Positions 1 to 5,350 of a stretch of 6,422 nucleotides of DNA are shown one piece after another. Source of the DNA: an uncultured Eubacteriales bacterium. GTDB taxonomy: Bacteria > Bacillota > Clostridia > Oscillospirales > Acutalibacteraceae. The translations under genes and the position numbers were made by a program. Under the pieces are notes generated by a model. That model was not told the origin of the DNA and did not search any database. It saw only the letters and a list, made by a program, of their open reading frames with translations. The DNA lies in assembly GCA_902462035.1 (NCBI GenBank), contig CABQAC010000126.1, forward strand, positions 1-6,422, given 5' to 3'. Every line of letters begins with the position of its first letter. Position 1 is the first letter of the stretch.

Positions 1-318
1 TTTGAAAATATTGTGGATAATATGATGCGCACCGGCATTCAATCGGCGGTCATTGTGGCGCATGGCGGAGTGCTGATGACCATCCTGGCGTCTTACGGGC
101 TGCCCAGGGCCCCGTTTTATGATTGGATGGTGGGCAACGGCAGGGGATATTCCCTGCGCGCTACCCCCAGCCTTTGGATGTCCGGCCGGGTGGTGGAGGT
201 ATACGACACCCTGCCCGCCGGTTTGGTCCGGAACGAAGACGGCGACGGGCGGCTGATGATCGACCTGGGGCGGGAAGCGGCGGACCGGGCTTTTGGGCGG
301 GAGGCAACCGGAGAGTAA
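1..318 (+). CDS. Histidine phosphatase family protein, C-terminal part (5' truncated by window)
   Basis: This is the C-terminal 105 residues of a gene that enters the window already open in frame 1; it stops at TAA 316-318. The segment VIVAHGGVLMTIL (His codon at 61-63) matches the second catalytic-histidine region of the phosphoglycerate mutase-like (histidine phosphatase) superfamily, where a small-residue/His/Gly-Gly motif follows a beta strand. The N-terminal RHG phosphohistidine motif would lie upstream, outside the window, so it cannot be checked. Members act on phosphosugars, phosphoserine, alpha-ribazole phosphate or other phosphoesters, and the substrate cannot be inferred here. It lies 55 bases before leuB on the same strand. 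The gap holds a small hairpin but no T-tract, so read-through into leuB is possible. Family assignment is fairly secure; specific function is unknown. Confidence 0.75.
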   Translation, partial: FENIVDNMMRTGIQSAVIVAHGGVLMTILASYGLPRAPFYDWMVGNGRGYSLRATPSLWMSGRVVEVYDTLPAGLVRNEDGDGRLMIDLGREAADRAFGREATGE

Positions 319-328
319 GTAAGCATAC

Positions 329-343
329 CTGCCACCATGGCAG
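329..343 (+). other. Short hairpin between the phosphatase gene and leuB
   Basis: CTGCCA (329-334) and TGGCAG (338-343) form a 6-bp stem with a 3-base loop. No T-run follows, so it does not look like an intrinsic terminator. It could be an mRNA processing or stability element, or chance. Confidence 0.25.
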
Positions 344-373
344 TCAACCCATAAATGGAAGGATGAGTTTAAC

Positions 374-1453
374 ATGAGCCATTATAAAATTGCCCTGCTT
401 CGGGGCGACGGCATTGGGCCGGAAATTGTCGCGCAGGCCGTGCGCGTGCTGGACGCGTCGGCTGAAAAACATGGTTTTACCATTGCTTACGAGGAAGCGC
501 TGCTGGGCGGCTGCGCCATCGATGCCACGGGCAAACCGCTGCCGGAGGAGACAGTCCGCATCTGCAAGGATGCCGACGCCACCTTGCTGGGGGCCGTGGG
601 CGGCTACAAATGGGACACGCTGCCCGGCAATCTGCGGCCGGAAGCGGGCCTTTTGGGAATCCGCAGCGCGCTTGGGCTATTTGCAAACCTGCGCCCCGCG
701 CGGATTTTTGAACCGCTGCGGGCTGCCTCTCCCCTGCGGGCGGATATCATTGGGAAGGCGCTGGATCTGCTGGTGGTGCGGGAACTGACCGGGGGCATCT
801 ATTTTGGAGAGCGCGGCCGCGTGGAGAAAGACGGCGCGCCCGCCGCATACGATACCGAGCTGTACACCGTGCCGGAGATCGAACGCATTGCCCGGGTGGG
901 ATTTGACATGGCCCGCAAGCGGGGCAAAAAACTATGTTCGGTGGACAAAGCCAACGTACTGGAATCCTCCCGTCTTTGGCGGGAAACCGTTATCCGCCTG
1001 AGCGCGGAATACCCGGACGTGGCCCTTTCCCATATGTATGTGGACAACTGCGCCATGCAGCTGGTACGCAACCCCGGCCAGTTCGACGTCATCGTGACCT
1101 CCAACATATTCGGCGATATCTTGTCCGACGAAGCGTCGATGATCAGCGGTTCCATCGGCATGCTGGCCTCCGCCAGCCTGGGCGCGGGCGCGGGGGGGCT
1201 GTACGAGCCGATCCACGGTTCCGCGCCGGATATCGCGGGACAGGATGCGGCCAATCCCCTTGCCACCATCCTTTCGGTGGCGATGCTGCTGCGCTATTCC
1301 TTCGACCAAACCGCCGCGGCGGACGAGATCGAGGCCGCGGTGGACGACGTACTGAAGGTTGCCCGCACGGCGGATATTGCGGCCGAAGGGCTAAAGAAGG
1401 TCGGCTGCAAGGAAATGGGAGATTTGGTTTGCAAGGCGGTTTTGCGCCGTTAA
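374..1453 (+). CDS. leuB: 3-isopropylmalate dehydrogenase LeuB
   Basis: LeuB catalyses NAD-dependent oxidative decarboxylation of (2R,3S)-3-isopropylmalate to 2-oxoisocaproate in leucine biosynthesis; it is a cytoplasmic homodimer. The 359-residue product is the usual full length. Visible motifs are the N-terminal GDGIGPE (residues 11-17), the substrate-binding arginines in LRPEAGLLGIR (R88, R97) and NLRP (R107), and R136-E-L-T-G-G-I-Y143-F-G with the catalytic tyrosine. K192 lies in DKANVL. The metal-binding aspartates are D224 (YVDN), D248 and D252 in the family signature NIFGDILSDEA. The LRPEAGLLGIR loop is the isopropylmalate type rather than the isocitrate or tartrate type, which supports LeuB over paralogues. 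The ATG is chosen because GGAAGGA (357-363) sits about 10 bases upstream and the protein aligns from the first strand. No leuA, leuC or leuD is visible, so within this window leuB is separated from the rest of its pathway. Confidence 0.97.
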   Translation: MSHYKIALLRGDGIGPEIVAQAVRVLDASAEKHGFTIAYEEALLGGCAIDATGKPLPEETVRICKDADATLLGAVGGYKWDTLPGNLRPEAGLLGIRSALGLFANLRPARIFEPLRAASPLRADIIGKALDLLVVRELTGGIYFGERGRVEKDGAPAAYDTELYTVPEIERIARVGFDMARKRGKKLCSVDKANVLESSRLWRETVIRLSAEYPDVALSHMYVDNCAMQLVRNPGQFDVIVTSNIFGDILSDEASMISGSIGMLASASLGAGAGGLYEPIHGSAPDIAGQDAANPLATILSVAMLLRYSFDQTAAADEIEAAVDDVLKVARTADIAAEGLKKVGCKEMGDLVCKAVLRR

Positions 1454-1470
1454 AGAAAGGGGACGTCGCC

Positions 1471-2334
1471 ATGTCGCCCAATCAACAAATCCGCAAAGAG
1501 GCGCGGGGACAGCTGCGGGGCCACTGGCCCCAGGCGCTGGCCGTAACGTCGGTCTGCCTGGCCGCTGTTCTGCTGTTCACCATCCTGCGGGAGGGAATTG
1601 CCGTACTGTCTGGCGTCATCCCCCTGGCCTCCGCCTTGGGCGACCAGCCGCTGGAAATCGCCAACCCGTACGCCTATCTGTTCATCAGCTCCTTGGTCAC
1701 GCTGGTGCAGCTGCTGGTGATGGCGCCGCTGCTGCTGGGCGCGGTCAAGTGGTTCTTCCGCCGCGCCCGTGGGGAGGAAGTGCCCGTAAGCGTGATATTC
1801 GATTATTTTTCCGGCCGCGCTCTGGGCCGCGCACTGGTCTTTTTGGGGCAGGCGCTGGTGCGGCTGGCCGGCTGGGGGGCGCTCAGCTTTTTGCCCGGGC
1901 TTGCCTGCGCTTATTTTGCGGAGAAAAACAACGGCTCTACCGTTTCTGTCACGGCGGGGAATATGCTGGGCAGCCTGGCGGCCGTGTTGCTGGCGCTGGG
2001 AACGCTGTTGTTTGTCCCCATGATGCTGCGGTACTTTTTGGCGCCTTTTCTGTTTACCGAGGACGACGCCCTTCCCGCGGCGGAAAGTTTCCGGCTTTCG
2101 GTGGAACGGATGAGCGGGTTCCGGGGCCATGTATTTGTACTTGGGTGCACTTTCATCGGCTGGCTCCTGCTTTGTTTGTTCGCCTTTCCGCTGCTTTACG
2201 TTCTTCCCTATTTGGCTGCGGCTATGGCCAACTGTGCCAAATGGATTTTGTTCGAATATCACCGCGCCCAGGAGGCCCGCGCTTTTTACCAGGAACAAGC
2301 CGGCCGGTGGCAGCCGCCGGCGGGGCAGCAATAA
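1471..2334 (+). CDS. DUF975 family multi-pass membrane protein
   Basis: This is a 287-residue integral membrane protein of unknown function. The N-terminus has the family pattern of a basic amphipathic stretch with Arg-Glu-Ala-Arg, then Leu-x-Gly-x-Trp-x-x-Ala (residues 8-22), leading into the first hydrophobic segment. Hydrophobic segments fall roughly at residues 21-38, 68-92, 116-142, 160-190 and 213-245. The motif LLGAVKWFFRRARGEEV, after the second segment and followed by an FDYF element, is also typical of the DUF975 family. The ATG at 1471 follows a purine-rich AAAGAAAGGGGA (1452-1463) with good spacing, only 17 bases after the leuB stop, so cotranscription with leuB is likely. The frame is open far upstream, but that stretch overlaps leuB in another frame and is not coding. 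The gene ends in TAA followed by a run of eight A, exactly where base composition turns AT-rich. Function should not be inferred from leuB proximity. Confidence 0.8.
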   Translation: MSPNQQIRKEARGQLRGHWPQALAVTSVCLAAVLLFTILREGIAVLSGVIPLASALGDQPLEIANPYAYLFISSLVTLVQLLVMAPLLLGAVKWFFRRARGEEVPVSVIFDYFSGRALGRALVFLGQALVRLAGWGALSFLPGLACAYFAEKNNGSTVSVTAGNMLGSLAAVLLALGTLLFVPMMLRYFLAPFLFTEDDALPAAESFRLSVERMSGFRGHVFVLGCTFIGWLLLCLFAFPLLYVLPYLAAAMANCAKWILFEYHRAQEARAFYQEQAGRWQPPAGQQ

Positions 2335-2508
2335 AAAAAAGTATCGGATTTTGATTTACTTAAAGTCATCAAACCTCGAAAACCGTTGTAAATACTGACT
2401 TTTTCGCTTATTAATACATTTGAAATTGTGACAAAACCTGATGTTTTGGTGCCCGAATGGTGCCTCAATTCCCTGCGGTTATATAAAACGCTATAAACAG
2501 ATGTAAGA

Positions 2509-2524
2509 GAATATTATAATATTC
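2509..2524 (+). promoter_or_regulatory. Perfect 16-bp palindrome containing a consensus -10 box
   Basis: GAATATTATAATATTC is a perfect palindrome. It embeds TATAAT at 2515-2520, the exact sigma-A -10 consensus. A -35 at 17-base spacing would be TATAAA (2492-2497), a poor match. Transcription would start at about 2526-2528, right at the first arm of the downstream hairpin. The symmetry would suit a dimeric repressor covering the -10. The palindrome is seen directly; promoter and operator roles are inferred. An alternative start for the kinase transcript is TTGACC (2616-2621) with a weak TATGCT (2641-2646). Confidence 0.45.
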
Positions 2525-2576
2525 GAGGGTGAAAGCACTCATTGCTTTTGCCCTCTTGTCTGCCGCAAAAGCAGGG
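2525..2576 (+). promoter_or_regulatory. Leader with mutually exclusive hairpins (attenuator-like)
   Basis: Arm A (2525-2537) pairs with arm B (2543-2555) over 13 consecutive pairs, two of them G-U, closing a 5-base loop. The first nine bases of arm B (TGCTTTTGC, 2543-2551) are also exactly complementary to arm C (GCAAAAGCA, 2565-2573), giving a competing 9-bp hairpin with a 13-base loop. Such three-arm competition is characteristic of attenuators and conditional leaders. Neither hairpin is followed by a clean T-tract, so a standard terminator/antiterminator switch is not demonstrated. It sits about 165 bases before the kinase start codon. Confidence 0.45.
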
Positions 2577-2741
2577 ACAGTTGCACTTGTCAACGACAGG
2601 CATAGCCTATTCATCTTGACCGTTAACAAATGTAAATTGTTATGCTCTTTATCGGAGTGTGGAAAAATTTAGAATTTGATGATAAATTGTTTATAGCATA
2701 GAAGTAGGTAAATCGAAATTTTTTTTTGGTGGGGAGTAAAG

Positions 2742-3287
2742 ATGAGTCAGGGCAGAATCATTATTATAACAGGTTCTCCGGGAACAGGAAAGAGTACGGT
2801 AGCATCTCTTGTTGCTAAGGAATCTGATATGGATAAATCTGTTCATATGCACACAGATGACTTTTATCAATATTTGAGCAAGGGAGTAATACCGCCGCAT
2901 TTGCCAGAGTCAAATAAGCAAAATCTGGTTGTCATTGAAGCCTTTTTAGAAGCAGCGAAGCGATATGCCCGTGGGGAATATGATGTAATTGTTGACGGTA
3001 TTATTGGACCGTGGTTTTTAGAGCCGTGGCAAAGTCTTGCTCAGGAACATTATGAGGTACATTATATTATTTTAAGGGCAAGTAAGGAAGAAACCTTAAA
3101 ACGAGCCGTTGAACGCTCAAAGTTAGATAGAAAAACAAATGTCGAATTGGTAGAAACAATGTGGGAGAAATTTTGTAATCTGGGAATATATGAATCGAAT
3201 GTTGTAGATACGACCACTTATTCCATCCAAGAAACTGTTTCCGCAGTACGAAAAAAAATTGCAGATGGAAAGGCATTGTTATATTAG
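2742..3287 (+). CDS. P-loop NTPase / small-molecule kinase-like protein (AAA_33 or CPT-like), function unknown
   Basis: This is a 181-residue cytoplasmic protein with a Walker A motif GSPGTGKS (residues 11-18) directly after an N-terminal beta strand. HTDDF (37-41) follows and is placed like the catalytic or substrate-binding aspartate of shikimate kinase and chloramphenicol phosphotransferase relatives. A hydrophobic strand ending in Asp-Gly (YDVIVDG, 80-86) looks like Walker B or a substrate site. The basic stretch LKRAVERSK (119-127) resembles a lid. Size and layout fit a nucleoside-monophosphate-kinase-like fold rather than a mechanical AAA+ ATPase. I recognise the family as a widespread but unnamed Bacillota group; the substrate is unknown, and antibiotic phosphorylation is only one possibility. 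The ATG is preceded by GGTGGGGAG (2728-2736) at good spacing. The gene is AT-rich and stands alone between GC-rich operons, which suggests horizontal acquisition. Confidence 0.8.
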   Translation: MSQGRIIIITGSPGTGKSTVASLVAKESDMDKSVHMHTDDFYQYLSKGVIPPHLPESNKQNLVVIEAFLEAAKRYARGEYDVIVDGIIGPWFLEPWQSLAQEHYEVHYIILRASKEETLKRAVERSKLDRKTNVELVETMWEKFCNLGIYESNVVDTTTYSIQETVSAVRKKIADGKALLY

Positions 3288-3445
3288 ATAATCTTCGTAT
3301 AAATAATTGGGACTTTTAGAAATTTGGGGCTATCCCAACAAGCAAAAGTGAGAAATAGTTTTACGGAAAGGATACCCCTTTCCTATGCTTGCTACGGAAC
3401 TTTTACAGTCCTTTTTCTCGGCGTGGATTTTCTGAAAGGAGCGGA

Positions 3446-3493
3446 ATGGAAAGGACATTTAAACAAATCATAGCCATTTTGTGTTGTAGGTAA
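3446..3493 (+). CDS. Possible 15-residue peptide or truncated gene start
   Basis: ATG at 3446 is preceded by AAAGGAG (3435-3441), one of the better Shine-Dalgarno sequences in the island, at 4-base spacing. The frame encodes MERTFKQIIAILCCR and stops at TAA 3491-3493. The basic start and hydrophobic Ile-Ile-Ala-Ile-Leu core followed by two cysteines could be a leader peptide or the broken N-terminus of a lost membrane protein. A 7-bp hairpin (3365-3383) lies upstream. There is no recognised homologue and no downstream gene for it to regulate, so it may be vestigial. Confidence 0.25.
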   Translation: MERTFKQIIAILCCR

Positions 3494-3851
3494 GGTTACG
3501 CAGTTAAAGATTGATTTTGTAGGTAAAGGAATAAACTTCTTGCCATTTAAAAATCAGATCTGTAAAGCCTTTATTTTCAATGCGCATTCTGCCTTTATTC
3601 CGTAGCACAACAATAGCGAAAATCAAGATTTCAAGTCCTTGCAACACTGTTGTATGGGGAAATAAATACAATTTTCGTGGCGCCAAAATGGTGCCTACCC
3701 TTGCAAAACCACCTTATACGGAGATACAAAGACATATACAACTTTATGCGGAAAACCTTTATTTAAACCGTTTTTATGGGGCTTTATAAACACCTACGGG
3801 AAGTTATAAAGAGATTTTCGTCTATCAAATCAATAAAAAATAGGAAAACGG

Positions 3852-3888
3852 ACCGGGCTTTCGATAGAGAGGCCCGGTACTTTTTTTT
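3852..3888 (+). terminator. Strong rho-independent terminator
   Basis: ACCGGGCTTT (3852-3861) pairs with the right arm 3869-3878 over 10 consecutive base pairs, two of them G-U, around a 7-base loop. After AC, eight T follow (3881-3888). This is a textbook + strand intrinsic terminator. Its left flank is A-rich, so weak function on the - strand is possible. No credible + strand gene ends just before it. It may end the kinase transcript some 560 bases downstream, or be the surviving tail of a lost gene. It also insulates the apbE operon from upstream transcription. Confidence 0.85.
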
Positions 3889-4133
3889 GTTAAGCCGGCC
3901 TCTCGCTCCTGCTTGCAGGGTATGTTTTTGTCCGCGCTGCGCAGGGAGCCGTGTTTTCTTCTTGCCATTATAACAGTTTTTCACCCAAAATCTATCTCCG
4001 GCGGTAAACAGGGTGGGCAAAACAAAGCAAACATAAAACGACTGTGGATTTGTGGCTTTTGTTGGGATTGCAAGGAAATAAACGGAGAAAAACAGGGAAT
4101 CAGAATTTTTTGACAACTTCTTTTTGGGATTTG

Positions 4134-4146
4134 TCTAAATTTTAGA
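4134..4146. promoter_or_regulatory. Inverted repeat next to the apbE promoter (candidate operator)
   Basis: TCTAAA (4134-4139) and TTTAGA (4141-4146) form a perfect 6-base inverted repeat around one T. It ends two bases before the -35 box of the apbE promoter. The position would suit a regulator, but the sequence matches no operator I can name and such AT-rich symmetry can be chance. Confidence 0.3.
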
Positions 4147-4147
4147 T

Positions 4148-4175
4148 TGAAATGCCAGTAGGACAATGCTACAAT
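4148..4175 (+). promoter_or_regulatory. Sigma-A-type promoter for the apbE operon, with extended -10
   Basis: TTGAAA (4148-4153) and TACAAT (4170-4175) are separated by 16 bases. The -10 is preceded by TGC, giving an extended -10 (TGnTACAAT, 4167-4175). Each hexamer differs from consensus by one base. The expected start is at about 4182, only some 10 bases before the GAAGGAGG ribosome binding site. A TTGACA at 4110-4115 is upstream but lacks a convincing -10 at proper spacing. Confidence 0.75.
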
Positions 4176-4191
4176 AGTTGCAGTAATTTTT

Positions 4192-4263
4192 GAAGGAGGC
4201 GTATTCCTGTCAACAAAGGTAATGGAAAGAGCCAGACGGCGCGGCGTCCCAAAGGGCGGTTGA
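4192..4263 (+). other. Ribosome binding site plus short upstream frame overlapping the apbE start
   Basis: GAAGGAGG (4192-4199) is the best Shine-Dalgarno in the window, yet no ATG, GTG or TTG lies 5-9 bases after it. At 7 bases there is CTG (4207), opening an 18-codon frame rich in Arg and Lys. It also contains ATG 4222 and ends at TGA 4261-4263, overlapping the apbE ATG 4263-4265 as TGATG. In this frame the bases 4248-4254 read C CCA AAG, a canonical X XXY YYZ -1 slippery heptamer. Slippage there enters the apbE frame and would join the basic leader to ApbE without a stop. Translational coupling, frameshifting and a one-base sequence error are all compatible with what is seen. Confidence 0.4.
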
Positions 4264-5321
4264 TGGCCGCGGAGATTTTACTTCTTGCCGTTATTCTGCT
4301 AGCGGTTGCCGGCGGCATTTGGATGCTTGCCGATTCCGCGAGGAAAAAGGACCGGGATACCCCTTTTGAACGGACGGGGTATGCCATGGGCAGCCTGGTG
4401 CAGCAGACCGTTTACCCCAATACGGAGGAAGCGTCCCAGGCGGCGGCCGCCGCCAATACCGCCATCGTATCGCTGGAAAACAGGATTTCCTGGCGGGTGG
4501 AAGGTTCGGACGTCGCGCGGATCAACAACGCGGCCGGCAAATCGCCGGTTCTTATTGACCAAAGCGCCGCCCAGTTGTTAGAAACCGCTTTGCAGGCGGC
4601 CAAAAGAAGCGGCGGGGCTTACGACCCCACCATCCTGCCGCTGTCCCTGCTGTGGAATTTTGACGGCGAGGAAGAAAGCTTTACCCCACCGGAGCGGGAT
4701 CTGGTGGAAAATGCGCTGCCCTGCGTGGGGTTTTCGGCCCTTTCGGTCAATACGGGTGCGGGCACCGCTTACTTGGAGCGCGAATCTGCGGCGCTTGACC
4801 TGGGGGGAATCGGGAAGGGCGCGGCGTGCGACAGCGCGTTGGCGGCTTATGCCGGGTACAAAGGCGTTCAGGGCGCGGTAGTCGCCGTGGGTGGCAGCAT
4901 CGGCGTATACGGGACGCGGCCGGACGGCGAACCGTGGCGGATCGGCGTGCGGGACCCTTCGGGGGAACAAAGCGAAGCGCTGGGTGTTATGACGATGGAC
5001 AGCGGCTGCGTTTCCACTTCCGGCATCTACGAAAAGGGCCGGGAAGTGGACGGCGTTTATTACCACCACATTGTGGACGCACGGACCGGTTACCCGGCGG
5101 ATACGGAACTGGTTTCGGTCACAGTGGTGCATGCGAGCGGCGCCGTGACCGACGCGCTGGCCACCGCGTGCGTGGTGCTGGGCAGGGAAGGCGCGCTGGC
5201 CCTGCTTCAGGAATACGGGGCCCAGGGGATTTTGGTGGACCGCGAACAGAACGTGACGGTTACCAGTGGGCTGCGGGACCGTTTTACCCTGTCGAACACC
5301 AGGTACCATATGGCGCCATGA
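4263..5321 (+). CDS. apbE: FAD:protein FMN transferase, membrane-anchored (ApbE / FmnB type)
   Basis: ApbE cleaves FAD and transfers FMN to a threonine or serine of exported flavoproteins, using Mg2+. The 352-residue product has one N-terminal membrane segment (about residues 4-23) followed by a basic ARKKDR stretch. No lipobox cysteine is visible, so it looks like a signal-anchor protein rather than the lipoprotein common in this family. Catalytic-domain motifs in order are YAMGS (40-44), GGAYDPTI (117-124), DLGGIGKG (179-186), AVGGSIGVYG (208-217), WRIGVRDP (225-232), HHIVDARTG (268-276) and the metal-binding TDALATA (296-302, with D297 and T301). Length is typical. I place the start at ATG 4263, after AAAGGG (4251-4256). 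The frame stays open back to 4194, so a longer basic N-terminus is possible by frameshift or a rare start codon. It is first in a three-gene operon, 29 bases before the NusG domain II gene. Confidence 0.93.
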   Translation: MAAEILLLAVILLAVAGGIWMLADSARKKDRDTPFERTGYAMGSLVQQTVYPNTEEASQAAAAANTAIVSLENRISWRVEGSDVARINNAAGKSPVLIDQSAAQLLETALQAAKRSGGAYDPTILPLSLLWNFDGEEESFTPPERDLVENALPCVGFSALSVNTGAGTAYLERESAALDLGGIGKGAACDSALAAYAGYKGVQGAVVAVGGSIGVYGTRPDGEPWRIGVRDPSGEQSEALGVMTMDSGCVSTSGIYEKGREVDGVYYHHIVDARTGYPADTELVSVTVVHASGAVTDALATACVVLGREGALALLQEYGAQGILVDREQNVTVTSGLRDRFTLSNTRYHMAP

Positions 5322-5350
5322 TGACATCATACCGGGGAAAGGACGCGCGT

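Larger units (their letters stand above)
2335..2741. other. AT-rich intergenic region upstream of the kinase gene
   Basis: These 407 bases are clearly more AT-rich than the preceding genes. I find no credible protein gene. The 5' part (2335-2500) has only weak inverted repeats: AAAGTCA 2362-2368 with TGACTTT 2396-2402, and CAAAAC 2432-2437 with GTTTTG 2443-2448. The first is followed by a few T and might weakly terminate transcription coming from the DUF975 gene. The 3' part holds the palindromic promoter and structured leader listed separately. Confidence 0.6.
3288..4109. other. Long AT-rich region without a convincing gene (possible element remnant)
   Basis: About 820 bases follow the kinase with no protein I can recognise on either strand. 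Present are a hairpin GGAAAGG/CCTTTCC (3365-3371 with 3377-3383), a 15-codon frame with a good ribosome binding site (3446-3493), and a 10-base direct repeat TTGTAGGTAA (3484-3493 and 3517-3526). A strong terminator lies at 3852-3888. Frames of 60-70 codons exist on both strands near 3500-3790 but lack recognisable motifs and good ribosome binding sites. After the terminator (3889-4109) I see nothing definite. Remnants plus an orphan terminator suggest decayed or deleted mobile DNA, but no transposase, integrase or terminal repeats are visible. Confidence 0.5.

Noticed and set aside
934..1470. Upstream extension of the DUF975 frame by about 180 codons inside leuB
   Set aside because: It overlaps a complete, motif-perfect leuB in another frame and encodes Arg/Gly-rich sequence typical of out-of-frame GC-rich DNA. 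The ATG at 1471 has the ribosome binding site and begins the recognisable domain.
2333..2340. Run of eight A after the DUF975 stop codon as part of a terminator
   Set aside because: On the + strand it is an A-tract, not a T-tract. On the - strand it would come before, not after, the GC-rich hairpin.
2501..2506. ATG-TAA minimal start-stop frame just before the palindromic promoter
   Set aside because: It has no Shine-Dalgarno and lies upstream of the inferred transcription start, so it is probably chance.
3365..3383. 7-bp hairpin as an intrinsic terminator of the kinase gene
   Set aside because: The following bases are mixed rather than a T-tract.
3504..3686. 60-codon - strand frame (TTG start) in the gene-free region
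   Set aside because: It has no recognised motif, a poor start codon and only a partial ribosome binding site. It may be a fragment of something, but it is not supportable as a gene.
3580..3789. 69-codon + strand frame before the terminator, possibly continuing in another frame to 3840
   Set aside because: No ribosome binding site and no family recognised. A frameshifted gene tail is conceivable because the terminator follows, but nothing confirms it.
3784..4116. 110-codon - strand frame spanning the terminator
   Set aside because: It reads through the strong + strand terminator, is low-complexity and has no domain signal.
4110..4139. TTGACA (4110-4115) as the main apbE promoter
   Set aside because: The -35 is perfect, but at 17-18 base spacing the -10 would be GTCTAA or TCTAAA, a poor match. 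The downstream TTGAAA / TGCTACAAT pair is much better.
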